Shown here piece by piece: positions 24,537 to 33,036 of a DNA stretch of 64,000 nt (its first letter is position 1; every line of letters starts with the position of its first letter). This stretch comes from Streptomyces sp. Je 1-79 (GTDB lineage Bacteria > Actinomycetota > Actinomycetes > Streptomycetales > Streptomycetaceae). The DNA is taken from assembly GCF_025195125.1 (NCBI RefSeq), contig NZ_JAMGSL010000011.1:186001-250000 (forward strand). Direction: 5' to 3'. A program made the position numbers and the translations under genes. A model generated the notes under the pieces. That model saw only the letters and a list, made by a program, of their open reading frames with translations, had not been told where the DNA came from and ran no database searches.

Positions 24537-25124
24537 ATGACCACCACCGCCAGGACCGACGCCCCCACGCGACGCGAGCAGATCCTCAAGGAGGCCGCTC
24601 GCCTCTTCGCCGAGCGCGGCTTCCACGGGGTGGGCGTCGACGAGATAGGAGCCGCCGTCGGCATCAGCGGCCCCGGTCTCTACCGGCACTTCCCGGGCAA
24701 GGACGCGATGCTCGCGGAGCTGCTCGTCGGGATCAGCGAGCGGCTCCTGGACGGCGGGCGCCTGCGGGTCGGCGAGGAGCCCGGCGACCCGCGGGTCCTG
24801 CTCGGCGCGCTCATCGACGGGCACATCGACTTCGCGCTCGACGACCGGCCCCTGATCACCCTGCACGACCGGGAGCTGGACCGGCTCAAGGACGAGGACC
24901 GCAAGCGGGTGCGCCAGCTCCAGCGGCAGTACGTGGAGCTGTGGGTGACGGTCGTACGGGAGCTGTACCCGGCGGCCGGTGAGGGGGAGGCCCGGGCGGC
25001 CGTCCACGCCGTCTTCGGGCTGCTGAACTCGACGCCCCACCTCGCCGCGCTGGGCCGGGCCCCCATGGAGGACCTCCTGAGGCGCCTGGCGCACGGGGCG
25101 TTCGGGGCCCTGGGAGCCGAGTAG
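24537..25124 (+). CDS. TetR repressor of the leucine/acyl-CoA genes
   Basis: A 195-residue TetR-family regulator. The N-terminal helix-turn-helix (about 12-60, TRREQILKEAARLFAERGFHGVGVDEIGAAVGISGPGLYRHFPGKDAMLAELL) is clear. The C-terminal ligand-binding domain (about 65-190) is all-helical and ends RLAHGAFGAL. Divergent placement from the methylcrotonyl-CoA carboxylase operon and twin operators make it the probable pathway repressor, with an acyl-CoA as likely effector by analogy with other actinobacterial TetR regulators of acyl-CoA genes. The messenger appears leaderless. The frame extends to TTG 24519, which is rejected. Confidence 0.92.
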   Translation: MTTTARTDAPTRREQILKEAARLFAERGFHGVGVDEIGAAVGISGPGLYRHFPGKDAMLAELLVGISERLLDGGRLRVGEEPGDPRVLLGALIDGHIDFALDDRPLITLHDRELDRLKDEDRKRVRQLQRQYVELWVTVVRELYPAAGEGEARAAVHAVFGLLNSTPHLAALGRAPMEDLLRRLAHGAFGALGAE

Positions 25125-25201
25125 GTCACCGGTCCTGCGGGCCGTGCCCACCGGTCCCGCACCGCGAAACGATTGCCCACAACCGTTGCGGGTCCTTCAG
25201 A

Positions 25202-25993
25202 ATGAGCACCATGCCGATACTCAGTCGCCCCGCCCTTGTCGAGCACCTCGTACGGACCCGGATCGCGGGCGATGTCGCCACCCCGCGCGACAACAACCTC
25301 GCCCACTACCGCAAGCTCGCCAACGGTGACCGGCACTACTGGCTCGGCCTGGAACTCGGCGACCGGTGGACCGACGAGCAGGACGTGCTCGCCGTGATGG
25401 CCGAGCGGTGCGGGGTGAACGACGATCCCGCCCACCGCACCGGGCAGGACACCATCGACCCCGAGCTCACCGTCGACGCCCTCGACCGGGCGGCCGCGCG
25501 CCTGCGCAAGGCCGCCGCCGACGAGGAGCGGGTGCTCTTCGCGACCGGCCACCCGGGCGCGCTGATCGACGCCCACAGCCGGGTCGCCGCCGCGCTGCGG
25601 GCCAGGGGCTGCGACATCGTGCGGATCCCCGGCGGACTCACCGCCGACGAGGGGTACGTCGTGCAGTTCGCCGACGTCGCCGTCTTCGAGCGGGGCGCCA
25701 CCCTCTGGCACACCCATTCGCCGGAGCCCATGAACGCGATCCTGGACGGCCTGGAGGCCCTGGGCGAGCGGCGGCCCGACCTCGTCGTCGCCGACCACGG
25801 CTGGGCCGGCCGTGCCGGTCAGCGCGGGATCGACTCCGTCGGGTACGCCGACTGCAACGACCCCGCCCTCTTCATCGGCGAGGCCGAGGGCACGATGCAG
25901 GTCACGATCCCGCTGGACGACCACGTCCTCGACCCCCGGTACTACGAGCCGCTCACCGACTACCTGCTCGACGCGGCGGGCCTGAAGGACTGA
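25202..25993 (+). CDS. Conserved protein, possible phosphatase
   Basis: A 263-residue soluble protein conserved in Streptomyces, where (from memory) it is often just called phosphatase. Visible: NLAHYRKLANGDRHYWLGLELGDRW near residue 30, ERVLFATGHPGALIDAH about 110, IRIPGG, a WHTHSPEPMNAIL region and LVVADHGWAGRAGQRGIDSVGYADCNDPALFIGEAEG with many Asp/His that could bind metal. The GHP, HTH and DHG motifs would suit a metal-dependent hydrolase, but no catalytic signature that I can name is present. It follows the TetR gene with a 77-bp gap and is convergent with the CDF remnant. Confidence 0.7.
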   Translation: MSTMPILSRPALVEHLVRTRIAGDVATPRDNNLAHYRKLANGDRHYWLGLELGDRWTDEQDVLAVMAERCGVNDDPAHRTGQDTIDPELTVDALDRAAARLRKAAADEERVLFATGHPGALIDAHSRVAAALRARGCDIVRIPGGLTADEGYVVQFADVAVFERGATLWHTHSPEPMNAILDGLEALGERRPDLVVADHGWAGRAGQRGIDSVGYADCNDPALFIGEAEGTMQVTIPLDDHVLDPRYYEPLTDYLLDAAGLKD

Positions 25994-26013
25994 CGGCCGG
26001 GCGGCCGGACGAC

Positions 26014-26043
26014 GACGGGGCCGCACGGGGCCGCGGCCCCGTC
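26014..26043. terminator. Bidirectional hairpin
   Basis: 11-bp stem GACGGGGCCGC (26014-26024) with its complement at 26033-26043 and an 8-nt loop, between convergent genes. The right arm touches the CDF stop codon. Confidence 0.65.
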
Positions 26044-27068
26044 ACGCGTCCCGCGGCGCACGCCGGCCGAGACCGGGGGTCGGGTCCAGGTACACCCGCC
26101 TGACGGCCGGGAATCGCTCCCGCAGCTGCTGTTCGGCCTCCTCGCAGGCCCATTCGACCTGCCCGGCCGACGCCACGTCACGGAAGTCGACCTTGGCCGC
26201 GATCAGGACCTCCTCCGGGCCCTGGATCAGCGTCGTCAGGTCGAGCACGTCGATGATGTGCGGGACCGACAGCAGCTCCTCGCGGATCTCCGCCCGCATC
26301 CGCCTCGGAACCGGCCGGCCGATCAGCAGCTCCGCGTTCGAGCGGCCGAGCACCCAGGCCACGTACACGAGCAGCAGGCCGATGAGGATCGAGGCGACGC
26401 CGTCCCACACGTCCGAGCCGGTGAGCTCGACGCCGAGCAGACCGCCGGCCGCCAGCAGCAGACCGGCCAGCGCGGCCGAGTCCTCCATCACGACGGCCTT
26501 GACGGTCGTGTCGGGGGTGCGCCGCAGATAGCGGCCGAAGGGCGTCCTCTTCCGTGCCGCCTCGCCCCTGACCTGGCGGACGCCGGTCCGCAGGGAGAAG
26601 CTCTCCAGGACGAAGGCGACGCCGAGCACGATGTACGAGACGAGCGGGTCGCCCACCTCCTCGCCCTGGACGAGGGTGTGGACGCCGTCGTAGACCGAGA
26701 AGACCGCCCCGCCGACGAAGGTGGCGACGGCGGCGAGCATCGCCCAGACGTAGCGTTCGTTCGCGTAGCCGAGCGGATGGTCCTCGTCGGCCGGCTTCTC
26801 GCTCCGCTTCAGCGCGGTGAGCAGCATGACCTCGGTGACGGTGTCGGCGACCGAGTGGGCCGCCTCGGAGAGCATCGCGCTCGATCCTCCCCCATAGCCC
26901 TTCGGGCATGGGAGGTGCCCCCACGATCCCGGCGACGGCCTTGGCGGCGGCGATCCCCAGGTTCGCCACCGCCGCCACGATCACCGTGACGGTGCTCTCG
27001 CCGTTCTGCGAGCCGTTCTGCGAGCTGTTCTGTGCGTCGTCGTTCCGTGCGTCGTCGTTCCGCGCCAT
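26042..27068 (-). pseudogene. CDF-family cation efflux protein, frameshifted by a repeat
   Basis: The gene starts at ATG 27068 (MARNDDARNDDAQNSSQNGS, with short Asn/Gln repeats) and reads TM1 (TVTVIVAAVANLGIAAAKAVAGIVG). At 26918 the frame is broken by a 31-bp palindromic insert. Beyond it, in the next frame, the protein continues exactly where family alignment expects: SSAMLSEAAHSVADTVTEVMLLTALKRS (TM2 with the His-x3-Asp metal site), four more TM segments and a cytoplasmic domain (RRMRAEIREELLSVPHIIDVLDLTTLIQGPEEVLIAAKVDF). Without the insert one ~332-residue protein results. An open frame from ATG 26875 (277 aa) remains and could give a product lacking TM1. CDF proteins export Zn, Mn, Co or Fe. 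Confidence 0.78.
26887..26918. repeat. Small palindromic interspersed element in the CDF gene
   Basis: A hairpin-forming insert: left arm CTCCCCCAT with GCCC, loop TTC, right arm GGGC with ATGGGAGG, then TGC. Removing 31 bp (26888-26918) restores the reading frame and the conserved GGSSAM motif. I recall very similar CCCCCATnGCCCTTCGGGC-type palindromes scattered in Streptomyces genomes, normally between genes. Confidence 0.75.
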
Positions 27069-27091
27069 GGTCCGGACGGTATGTCCGGCCC

Positions 27092-27952
27092 TCAGCGCGG
27101 GATGCGAACGACACCCTCCTGGATGACCGAGATCGCCAGCCGCCCGTCCTGCGTGTAGATCCGCGCCTGGCCGAGCCCCCGCCCGCCCGACGCGGACGGC
27201 GACTCCTGGTCGTACAGCAGCCACTCGTCGGCCCGGAACGGCCGGTGGAACCACATCGCGTGGTCCAGCGACGCCCCGACGACGTCCCCGACCGCCCAGC
27301 CGCCGCGCCCGTGGGCGAGCAGCACCGAGTCGAGCAGCGTCATGTCGGAGACGTAGGTCGCCAGGCAGACGTGCAGCAGGGGGTCGTCGGCCAGCTTGCC
27401 GTTCGTACGGAACCAGACCTGCGAGCGCGGCTCGCGCGGCTCCCCTACCGAACCCCACGGCGGCACGTCGGCGTAGCGCAGGTCCACCGCGGCCCGCGCC
27501 TCGACCAGGCGCGCGGCCACCTCCGCCGGGAGGTGCCGGGGCAGCATCTCGGCCGCCGTCGGCAGGGACTCCGGGTCCGGCGCGGCCGGCATGTCGTACT
27601 GGTGCTCAAGCCCCTCCTCGTACGTCTGGAAGGACGCGGAGAAGTGGAAGATCGGCTGCCCGTGCTGGACGGCGACGACCCGGCGGGTGGTGAAGGAGCG
27701 GCCGTCACGGATGCGGTCGACCGTGTAGACGATCGGCGCGCCCGGGTCCCCGGCGCGCAGGAAGTACGCGTGCAGGGAGTGGACGAGCCGGTCCGCGGGG
27801 ACGGTCCGGCCCGCCGCCACCAGCGCCTGGGCGGCCACCTGGCCGCCGAAGACGCGGGGGACGACGGCGGAGCGGGACTGTCCCCGGAAGATGTTCTGCT
27901 CGATCTGCTCCAGGTCGAGCAGATCGAGCAGAGCGTCCAGAGCCTCGGGCAC
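27092..27952 (-). CDS. Acyl-CoA thioesterase II (TesB type)
   Basis: A 286-residue double-hotdog thioesterase hydrolysing acyl-CoA to free acid and CoA. First hotdog: RVFGGQVAAQALVAAGRTV, LHAYFLRAGDPGAPIVYTVDRIRDGRSFTTRRVVAVQHGQPIF. Second: LATYVSDMTLLDSVLLAHG and GASLDHAMWFHRPFRADEWLLYDQESPSASGGRGLGQARIYTQDGRLAISVIQEGVVR, with the TesB active-site Asp in SLDHAMWFHR and the Gln in the GLGQARIY strand. GTG 27952 directly abuts the TAA stop of the acyl-CoA dehydrogenase gene, so the two form one operon. Confidence 0.94.
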   Translation of the reverse strand: MPEALDALLDLLDLEQIEQNIFRGQSRSAVVPRVFGGQVAAQALVAAGRTVPADRLVHSLHAYFLRAGDPGAPIVYTVDRIRDGRSFTTRRVVAVQHGQPIFHFSASFQTYEEGLEHQYDMPAAPDPESLPTAAEMLPRHLPAEVAARLVEARAAVDLRYADVPPWGSVGEPREPRSQVWFRTNGKLADDPLLHVCLATYVSDMTLLDSVLLAHGRGGWAVGDVVGASLDHAMWFHRPFRADEWLLYDQESPSASGGRGLGQARIYTQDGRLAISVIQEGVVRIPR

Positions 27953-29110
27953 TTACAGGCCCATCGACTTGGCGATGATCGACTTCATGATCTCGCTCGT
28001 ACCGCCGTAGATGCGGTTGACGCGGTTGTCGGCGTACAGGCGCGCGATCGGGTACTCGTTCATGTAGCCGTAGCCGCCGTGCAGCTGGAGGCAGCGGTCG
28101 ATCACGCGGTGCGCGACCTCGGTGCAGAAGAGCTTGGCGCTCGCGGCCTCGGCCGGGGTCAGCTCGCCCGCGTCCAGGGCCTCCAGGGCGCGGTCGGCGA
28201 CCGCCTCGGCGGCGTCCACCTCGGCCTGGCAGGCGGCCAGTTCGAACTTGGTGTTCTGGAAGTGCGCGACCGGCTTGCCGAAGACCGTGCGGTCCGTGAC
28301 GTACTGCTGGGCGAAGCGGACGGCGGCCTTGGCCTGCGCGTAGGCGCCGAAGGCGATGCCCCAGCGCTCGGAGGCCAGGTTGTGGCCGAGGTAGTAGAAG
28401 CCCTTGTTCTCCTCGCCGAGCAGGTCCTCGACCGGCACCTTCACGTCGACGAACGCCAGCTCGGCGGTGTCGGAGGTGCGCAGGCCGAGCTTGTCCAGCT
28501 TGCGGCCGATGGAGTAGCCCTCGGACTTGGTGTCCACGGCGAAGAGGGAGATGCCGAAGCGGCGGTCCTCGGCCGTCGGGGCGGAGGTACGGGCACAGAC
28601 GATCACGCGGTCGGCGTGGACGCCACCGGTGATGAAGGTCTTGGAGCCGTTGAGGACGTAGTGCGTGCCGTCCTCGGAGAGCTTGGCGGTGGTCTTCATG
28701 CCCGCGACGTCGGAGCCGGTGCCCGGCTCGGTCATCGCCAGCGCCCACATCTCCTCGCCGGAGACGAACTTCGGGAGGTAACGCTTCTTCTGCTCGTCGG
28801 TGGCGAGCATCTTGATGTACGGCAGGGCGAGCAGCACGTGGACGCCGGAGCCGCCGAACTGGACGCCCGCGCGGGAGGTCTCCTCGTAGAGGACGGCCTC
28901 GAACTTGTGGGTGTCCAGGCCCGCGCCGCCGAACTCCTCGGGCACGTTGATGCCGAAGACGCCCAGCTCGCCGAGCTTGTCGTAGAACTCGCGCGGCGCC
29001 TGGCCCGCGGCGAACCAGTCGTCGTAGACGGGGACGACCTCGGCCTCGATGAAGGCCCGGATGGTCTCCCGGAACGCCTCGTGGTCCTCGTTGAATACCG
29101 TACGGCGCAC
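27953..29110 (-). CDS. Acyl-CoA dehydrogenase, long/medium-chain type
   Basis: A 385-residue FAD acyl-CoA dehydrogenase, distinct from the one at 18676. Signatures: MWALAMTEPGTGSDVAGMKTTAK and YVLNGSKTFITGG (flavin and substrate site), QLHGGYGYMNEYPIARLYADNRVNRIYGGTSEIMKSIIAKSMGL at the C-terminus. The conserved IYGGTSEIMK lacks the Glu of the EGTSEI type, so the catalytic base may lie elsewhere, as in isovaleryl/long-chain types. AAGGAGG lies 7 nt upstream of GTG 29110. It heads an operon with thioesterase II. The promoter carries a palindrome between -35 and -10. Confidence 0.93.
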   Translation of the reverse strand: MRRTVFNEDHEAFRETIRAFIEAEVVPVYDDWFAAGQAPREFYDKLGELGVFGINVPEEFGGAGLDTHKFEAVLYEETSRAGVQFGGSGVHVLLALPYIKMLATDEQKKRYLPKFVSGEEMWALAMTEPGTGSDVAGMKTTAKLSEDGTHYVLNGSKTFITGGVHADRVIVCARTSAPTAEDRRFGISLFAVDTKSEGYSIGRKLDKLGLRTSDTAELAFVDVKVPVEDLLGEENKGFYYLGHNLASERWGIAFGAYAQAKAAVRFAQQYVTDRTVFGKPVAHFQNTKFELAACQAEVDAAEAVADRALEALDAGELTPAEAASAKLFCTEVAHRVIDRCLQLHGGYGYMNEYPIARLYADNRVNRIYGGTSEIMKSIIAKSMGL

Positions 29111-29143
29111 GAGCCGCCTCCTTCGGAGTCCTGCGTACCTGAC

Positions 29144-29172
29144 GCACTATGCCTAAGCGCTTGCTCAGTCAA
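29144..29172 (-). promoter_or_regulatory. Promoter with operator of the acyl-CoA dehydrogenase operon
   Basis: Minus strand: -35 TTGACT (29172-29167), 17-bp spacer, -10 TAGTGC (29149-29144). The spacer contains AAGCGCTT within TGAGCAAGCGCTTAGGCA (29167-29150), an imperfect palindrome placed to block polymerase. Presumably it is bound by a TetR or GntR fatty-acid regulator encoded elsewhere. Confidence 0.6.
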
Positions 29173-29237
29173 GTTACCCATCGGTTCGCGCCGCTGTCCA
29201 GATCTGGGGGCCCCAGGGTTGCCCACATCACGTCCAC

Positions 29238-30470
29238 TCAGGAGCCGGGCGCCTCGCCGGGTACCCAGCGGAGGCCGACGGAGTCGTACTCCCACACCGG
29301 GCGGCCCCGCAGACCGCTCGTCCGGAAGGGTGCGCCGTCCTCGTCCCCGATCCGGACCGTGCCCCGGCGCCCCTCCGAGCTCCACTCCAGCTCCAGGTAC
29401 CAGCGGCAGTCGCACCCCGCCGCCCCGGCCGAGACCAGCAGCTCCTCCGGCTCGGCGGCGCTGACCGTGTACGGGAAGGAGACCGCCGGGAGCGTCCGGC
29501 CCTCCTCCCCGGAGGCGTCGTACCCGTCCAGCGCCCGCGCCACCGGCCGCGGCCGGTCCAGGTCCACCTCGAAACGGCGCGGCGTCACCGCCCCGCCGCA
29601 CCCGCCGCCCATCTGGTACGCGGTCCACGGCAGCGGCGCGCCCCGCTCGACCACCCGCACGTGCAGCGCCTGGAGCACCACCGCCGCCGAGTTCTTCCCC
29701 TGCACCGACACCCGCACCAGCGTCTTCCCGCCGTCCACGGCCCCCTGCGTCACCGCCCAGCTCCTCGCGTCGGCCGACCCCGGCGGGGGAGGGGGCGTCC
29801 GCTCCACGAGGTAGGTGTGCCCGCACCCGTCCTCATAGAGGTGCGAGGCGACCGTCCACGTCAGCGGCGCCGGCGGTTCGGCGGCCCGCTCCCGGGTCTT
29901 CCCGGGCAGGAGTACGGCTCCGAGCGTCACCGCCCCCACGACCGCCAGCACCCCGCCGACCAAGCCCAACCACGCCCACCGGCGCCTCCGCCGCCCGGAC
30001 GGGAGGCCCGGCACGCGCGCGTGCACGGGTTCCAGCTCGGGGTCGGGCTCGGGCTCGGACGCGGGCTCGGGCTCGGACGCGGGCTCCGGGGCCGGCTCGG
30101 GCTCCGGGGCCGGCTCGGGCTCCGGCGTCGGCTTCGGTTCCGGGCCGGGCACGGGCTCCGCGTCGGGCACGGGCTCCGCGTCGGGCACGGGCTCCGCGTC
30201 GGGCTCCGGCACCGGAGGGCGACGGGTGCGGTCGGCGCGGCTCCAGGCCACCTCCAGGGCCCGCCGCTCCTCCTCGTCCGCCCCGCACAGCAGGGCGAGG
30301 TGGTCGACCACGGCGAACTCCTCCGGGACGGTCGCGCCCGAGCAGTAGCGGTGGAGGGTGGACGCGCTGACGCTCAGGCGCCGGCCCAGCGCCTCGTAAC
30401 TGCGCCCGTCCCGCGCCTTCAGCGCGTGCACGAGCCGCGCGAACTCCTCGACGGCGGCGTCCTTCGGCAT
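29238..30470 (-). CDS. Membrane-anchored XRE regulator with Glu-Pro repeats
   Basis: A 410-residue protein with an N-terminal XRE-like HTH (about 6-75, ARLVHALKARDGRSYEALGRRLSVSASTLHRYCSGATVPEEFAVV), a long Glu/Pro repeat linker (about 85-155, units DAEPVP, EPEPAP, PEPASE), a basic stop-transfer patch (GRRRRRWAW), one TM helix (about 172-195) and an extracytoplasmic domain of about 210 residues with four Cys (DGCGHTY, GGGCGG, GCDCRWYLELEW). GAGGGGGA precedes ATG 30470. The design suggests a sensor that couples outside events to DNA binding. The partner may be the divergent secreted protein gene at 30634. Similar proteins are common and uncharacterised in Streptomyces. Confidence 0.82.
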   Translation of the reverse strand: MPKDAAVEEFARLVHALKARDGRSYEALGRRLSVSASTLHRYCSGATVPEEFAVVDHLALLCGADEEERRALEVAWSRADRTRRPPVPEPDAEPVPDAEPVPDAEPVPGPEPKPTPEPEPAPEPEPAPEPASEPEPASEPEPDPELEPVHARVPGLPSGRRRRRWAWLGLVGGVLAVVGAVTLGAVLLPGKTRERAAEPPAPLTWTVASHLYEDGCGHTYLVERTPPPPPGSADARSWAVTQGAVDGGKTLVRVSVQGKNSAAVVLQALHVRVVERGAPLPWTAYQMGGGCGGAVTPRRFEVDLDRPRPVARALDGYDASGEEGRTLPAVSFPYTVSAAEPEELLVSAGAAGCDCRWYLELEWSSEGRRGTVRIGDEDGAPFRTSGLRGRPVWEYDSVGLRWVPGEAPGS

Positions 30471-30633
30471 TCCATCCCCCTCGAACCTGCGTCCCACGCT
30501 TCATGTCCTTGCACGTCAGTGGGGGTGGGATGGTTCCGGGACGGGTGGAGGGCGCGTCACCGTTGCAAGCAACGGGCTCCGGCCCGACGCTGGTCGAGCA
30601 CTGACCGAACGACCCGACGGGGGATCCACCACC

Positions 30634-31239
30634 ATGAACAAGCTCCGTGCCGCACTCGCCACCGCCACCGCTGCCGCCCTGGGCCTCGCGGCCCTCGCCA
30701 CGGCCCCGGCGCAGGCCGCTGCCCAGCCCGCCTTCCTCGCCGCCTCCCAGATGCCGCCGTCGTCGACGCCGTGGACCGCCACCCGGGTCTTCACCGGCAT
30801 CCCGGAGAACGGCGGCGCCCTCTGCGCCCCGTACAAGATCCCGGCGCAGAACACCCGCTACCGCGAGTTCACCACCGAGCTCGACACCAACGGCGTCCAG
30901 ATCACCACCGTCGCCCGCACCGAGGCCGACGCCGTGAAGCTGGTCGACACCCTCCGCAAGGCCCTCGCCGGCTGCGGGCCCCTGCTGGAGCGGCAGAACC
31001 CGGGCCTGCACGCCGTCAGCGCCTCCCACGGCAAGCTCGCCGTCGAGGAGGGTGCCTGGGTCTACAGCCTGGACACCGCCGACCCGCAGATCGGCATCAC
31101 CGACATCCACCTCTTCTCCGTCGGCCGCGACGGCCGCACCGTCACCCTCGTCCGCTGGGGGCAGATGGGCGACTTCGAGGACGCCCCGCTGGCGGACTTC
31201 AAGAACACCACGCGCACCGCGGTGAACAAGCTCCGCTGA
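30634..31239 (+). CDS. Secreted protein of unknown function
   Basis: A 201-residue exported protein with a signal peptide ending APAQAAA (about 1-30) and a mature domain with two Cys (ALCAPY, AGCGPL) and alternating strands and helices. VQITTVARTEADAVKLVDTLRKALAGCGPLL resembles the extracellular PknH-like/LpqN-type sensor folds, but this is only a resemblance by eye. It is divergent from the membrane XRE regulator. Between them are a CGTTGC-AA-GCAACG palindrome (30561-30574) and no other gene. It ends 21 nt before the convergent PucR gene. Confidence 0.78.
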   Translation: MNKLRAALATATAAALGLAALATAPAQAAAQPAFLAASQMPPSSTPWTATRVFTGIPENGGALCAPYKIPAQNTRYREFTTELDTNGVQITTVARTEADAVKLVDTLRKALAGCGPLLERQNPGLHAVSASHGKLAVEEGAWVYSLDTADPQIGITDIHLFSVGRDGRTVTLVRWGQMGDFEDAPLADFKNTTRTAVNKLR

Positions 31240-31245
31240 CGTGCC

Positions 31246-31279
31246 CGCCCTCGGCCGGGGTCACATCCGGCCGAGGGCG
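31246..31279. terminator. Bidirectional terminator
   Basis: Perfect 13-bp stem CGCCCTCGGCCGG (31246-31258) with its complement (31267-31279), 8-nt loop. The right arm covers the last codons of the convergent PucR gene. Confidence 0.75.
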
Positions 31280-32850
31280 AACCACAGCTCCATCCGTACG
31301 TTCGCGTCGTCCAGGTCCATGGCCAGGAGCGTGGAGCAGCGGGCGATGCGCTGGCGGACCGTGTTGCGGTGGATGTCCAGGGCGACGGCCGTCCGGTCCC
31401 AGCTGCCGTGGAGCGAGAGCCAGGTGCGGAGGGTCTCGGTCAGCGGCTCGCCGATCGGTGCGAGCAGGGTCCGGGCGTACGCGGCGGCCTCCGCCTCGTC
31501 GATGAGCCCGCCGAACCCGGCGGGCCGGTGGCGTACGAGATCGGTGCGGCCGGCCTCGGCCCTGCGCAGCGCCCGTGCGGCCTGGGCGTCGGCGACGGAG
31601 AGGTCGCCGGCGTCGACGGGGGAGCTGACGCCGAGGGTCCATCCGGGCTGGGCGGTGACGGGGGAGGAGGCGGGCAGCAGGAGCCGGACGGTCACGGGGG
31701 TGCCGTCCGGCTCGGCCTCGCCCGCCTCCGCGTCGCCGGTTCCGCCCGTGGAGGCTCCGCCCGTGGCGTCGCCCGGGTCGGTGGTGGCCGTGCGCGTCGT
31801 CTCGCTGCCGGCTTCGCCCGTGCCCGCCTCCGCGCCGGTGGCTTCCTCGCCCGCGTCCATCAGCGGCGTGCCCAGAGCCGCCGCCAGGCTCGGCGCGGCG
31901 AACGGGGTGCCGTCGCCGCCGTGGGCGTGGACGACGGTCCAGGGGCCGGGGCCGAGGGCCGGAGCGGCCTCCTCCGGCCGGGTGCCGAGGAGGAGGCGGA
32001 CCAGGGCGGCGTCCCGGGCCGAGACGTCGGCGCCCCGGTGCGGGGCGGTCAGCAGGGAGAGCAGGACGACCGCGACGCCCGCGATCGTGTGGTCCCCGGG
32101 CTCGCGGCTCTCCGTCGCGACCCCGAGCGTCAGTCCGTCGCCCTCACCGTCGCCGCCGCCCAGCGCGTACGCGGCGAGGCGCAGCCCGTCGCCCTCACCG
32201 CTCGCGGAGGCCGGGCCACCGGGCCGGCGGCCCACCACGCCCGCCAGCTCCATGAGCGCCCCGGACGCCGCGCCCGGCAGTTCCCGGCCCGCCGCCGCGT
32301 AGGGCGTACCGTCCGCCGCGTAGAGCGCCGCGTGCCCTCCGAGCCGGGACGCGAGCGCCCCGAGGACCGCCGGGACCGGCGCCGGCCGGGCGGCCGCCAC
32401 CGCAAGCGACTGCTGGGCCTCGGTCACCCGGCGCAGCTCCCGGTGGCGGGCCTCCGCCATCAGCCGCCACACCGCCCGGGCCACCGCCGTGAACGGCGTG
32501 TCCGGCGGCACTTCGAGCAGGGGCAGCCCGCGGCGCCCGCACGCGTCGACGAGCGCCGCGGGCACCGTGTCGTACACCGGTGTGACGCCGAAACCGAGCG
32601 CCGCCGCCCCTGCCGCCACCACCCGCTCGACATAGTGCTCCGGGTCCGTGAGCTGCACGCCCGCGGTCATCAGCAGCTCGCCGCCGAGGAGGTACGGATA
32701 CGGGTCGGCCATCTCGGAGGTGTGCACCCAGTGGACGGCGGCGTCCTCCGGGCCGGCGAGGAGCCGCAGCCCGAGGTCCTTCCGGCTCAGCAGCGCGGCC
32801 AGCGAGACGGGCGGGGCCGGGGGTGTCGACGTGGGTTCCTTGGCGGGCAT
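31261..32850 (-). CDS. PucR-family transcriptional regulator
   Basis: A 529-residue regulator with an N-terminal PucR domain (about 10-130, LAALLSRKDLGLRLLAGPEDAAVHWVHTSEMADPYPYLLGGELLMTAGV), a central region with an Ala/Gly/Thr-rich low-complexity insert (GTGEAGSETTRTATTDPGD) and the C-terminal PucR HTH (about 460-525, WLSLHGSWDRTAVALDIHRNTVRQRIARCSTLLAMDL). ATG 32850 has GAAAGG 9 nt upstream, while the frame from 32871 does not. PucR proteins sense purine or amine catabolites. The divergent symporter-ureohydrolase-TPP-enzyme genes are the probable targets. Confidence 0.9.
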   Translation of the reverse strand: MPAKEPTSTPPAPPVSLAALLSRKDLGLRLLAGPEDAAVHWVHTSEMADPYPYLLGGELLMTAGVQLTDPEHYVERVVAAGAAALGFGVTPVYDTVPAALVDACGRRGLPLLEVPPDTPFTAVARAVWRLMAEARHRELRRVTEAQQSLAVAAARPAPVPAVLGALASRLGGHAALYAADGTPYAAAGRELPGAASGALMELAGVVGRRPGGPASASGEGDGLRLAAYALGGGDGEGDGLTLGVATESREPGDHTIAGVAVVLLSLLTAPHRGADVSARDAALVRLLLGTRPEEAAPALGPGPWTVVHAHGGDGTPFAAPSLAAALGTPLMDAGEEATGAEAGTGEAGSETTRTATTDPGDATGGASTGGTGDAEAGEAEPDGTPVTVRLLLPASSPVTAQPGWTLGVSSPVDAGDLSVADAQAARALRRAEAGRTDLVRHRPAGFGGLIDEAEAAAYARTLLAPIGEPLTETLRTWLSLHGSWDRTAVALDIHRNTVRQRIARCSTLLAMDLDDANVRMELWFALGRM

Positions 32851-32889
32851 CGCTATGGACCTTTCGTACATCGCACCGGGTGAACAGTG

Positions 32890-32909
32890 GATGAAACCTA
32901 CGCTTCATC
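32890..32909. promoter_or_regulatory. Inverted repeat in the PucR/symporter region
   Basis: GATGAA (32890-32895) and TTCATC (32904-32909) with an 8-nt spacer, between the divergent PucR and symporter genes. Candidate PucR operator. Confidence 0.4.
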
Positions 32910-33036
32910 GTCGCTTTCCGGCCACCTAACCTCGTGGCATCCAGCGGCCGCGGGTACGGGCGGATGTCCTCGCGATCAGTCACTGGAGTCACTCCACCCG
33001 CACGACACGCCACCGAAGTGAACGAGGGAGGGCCCC

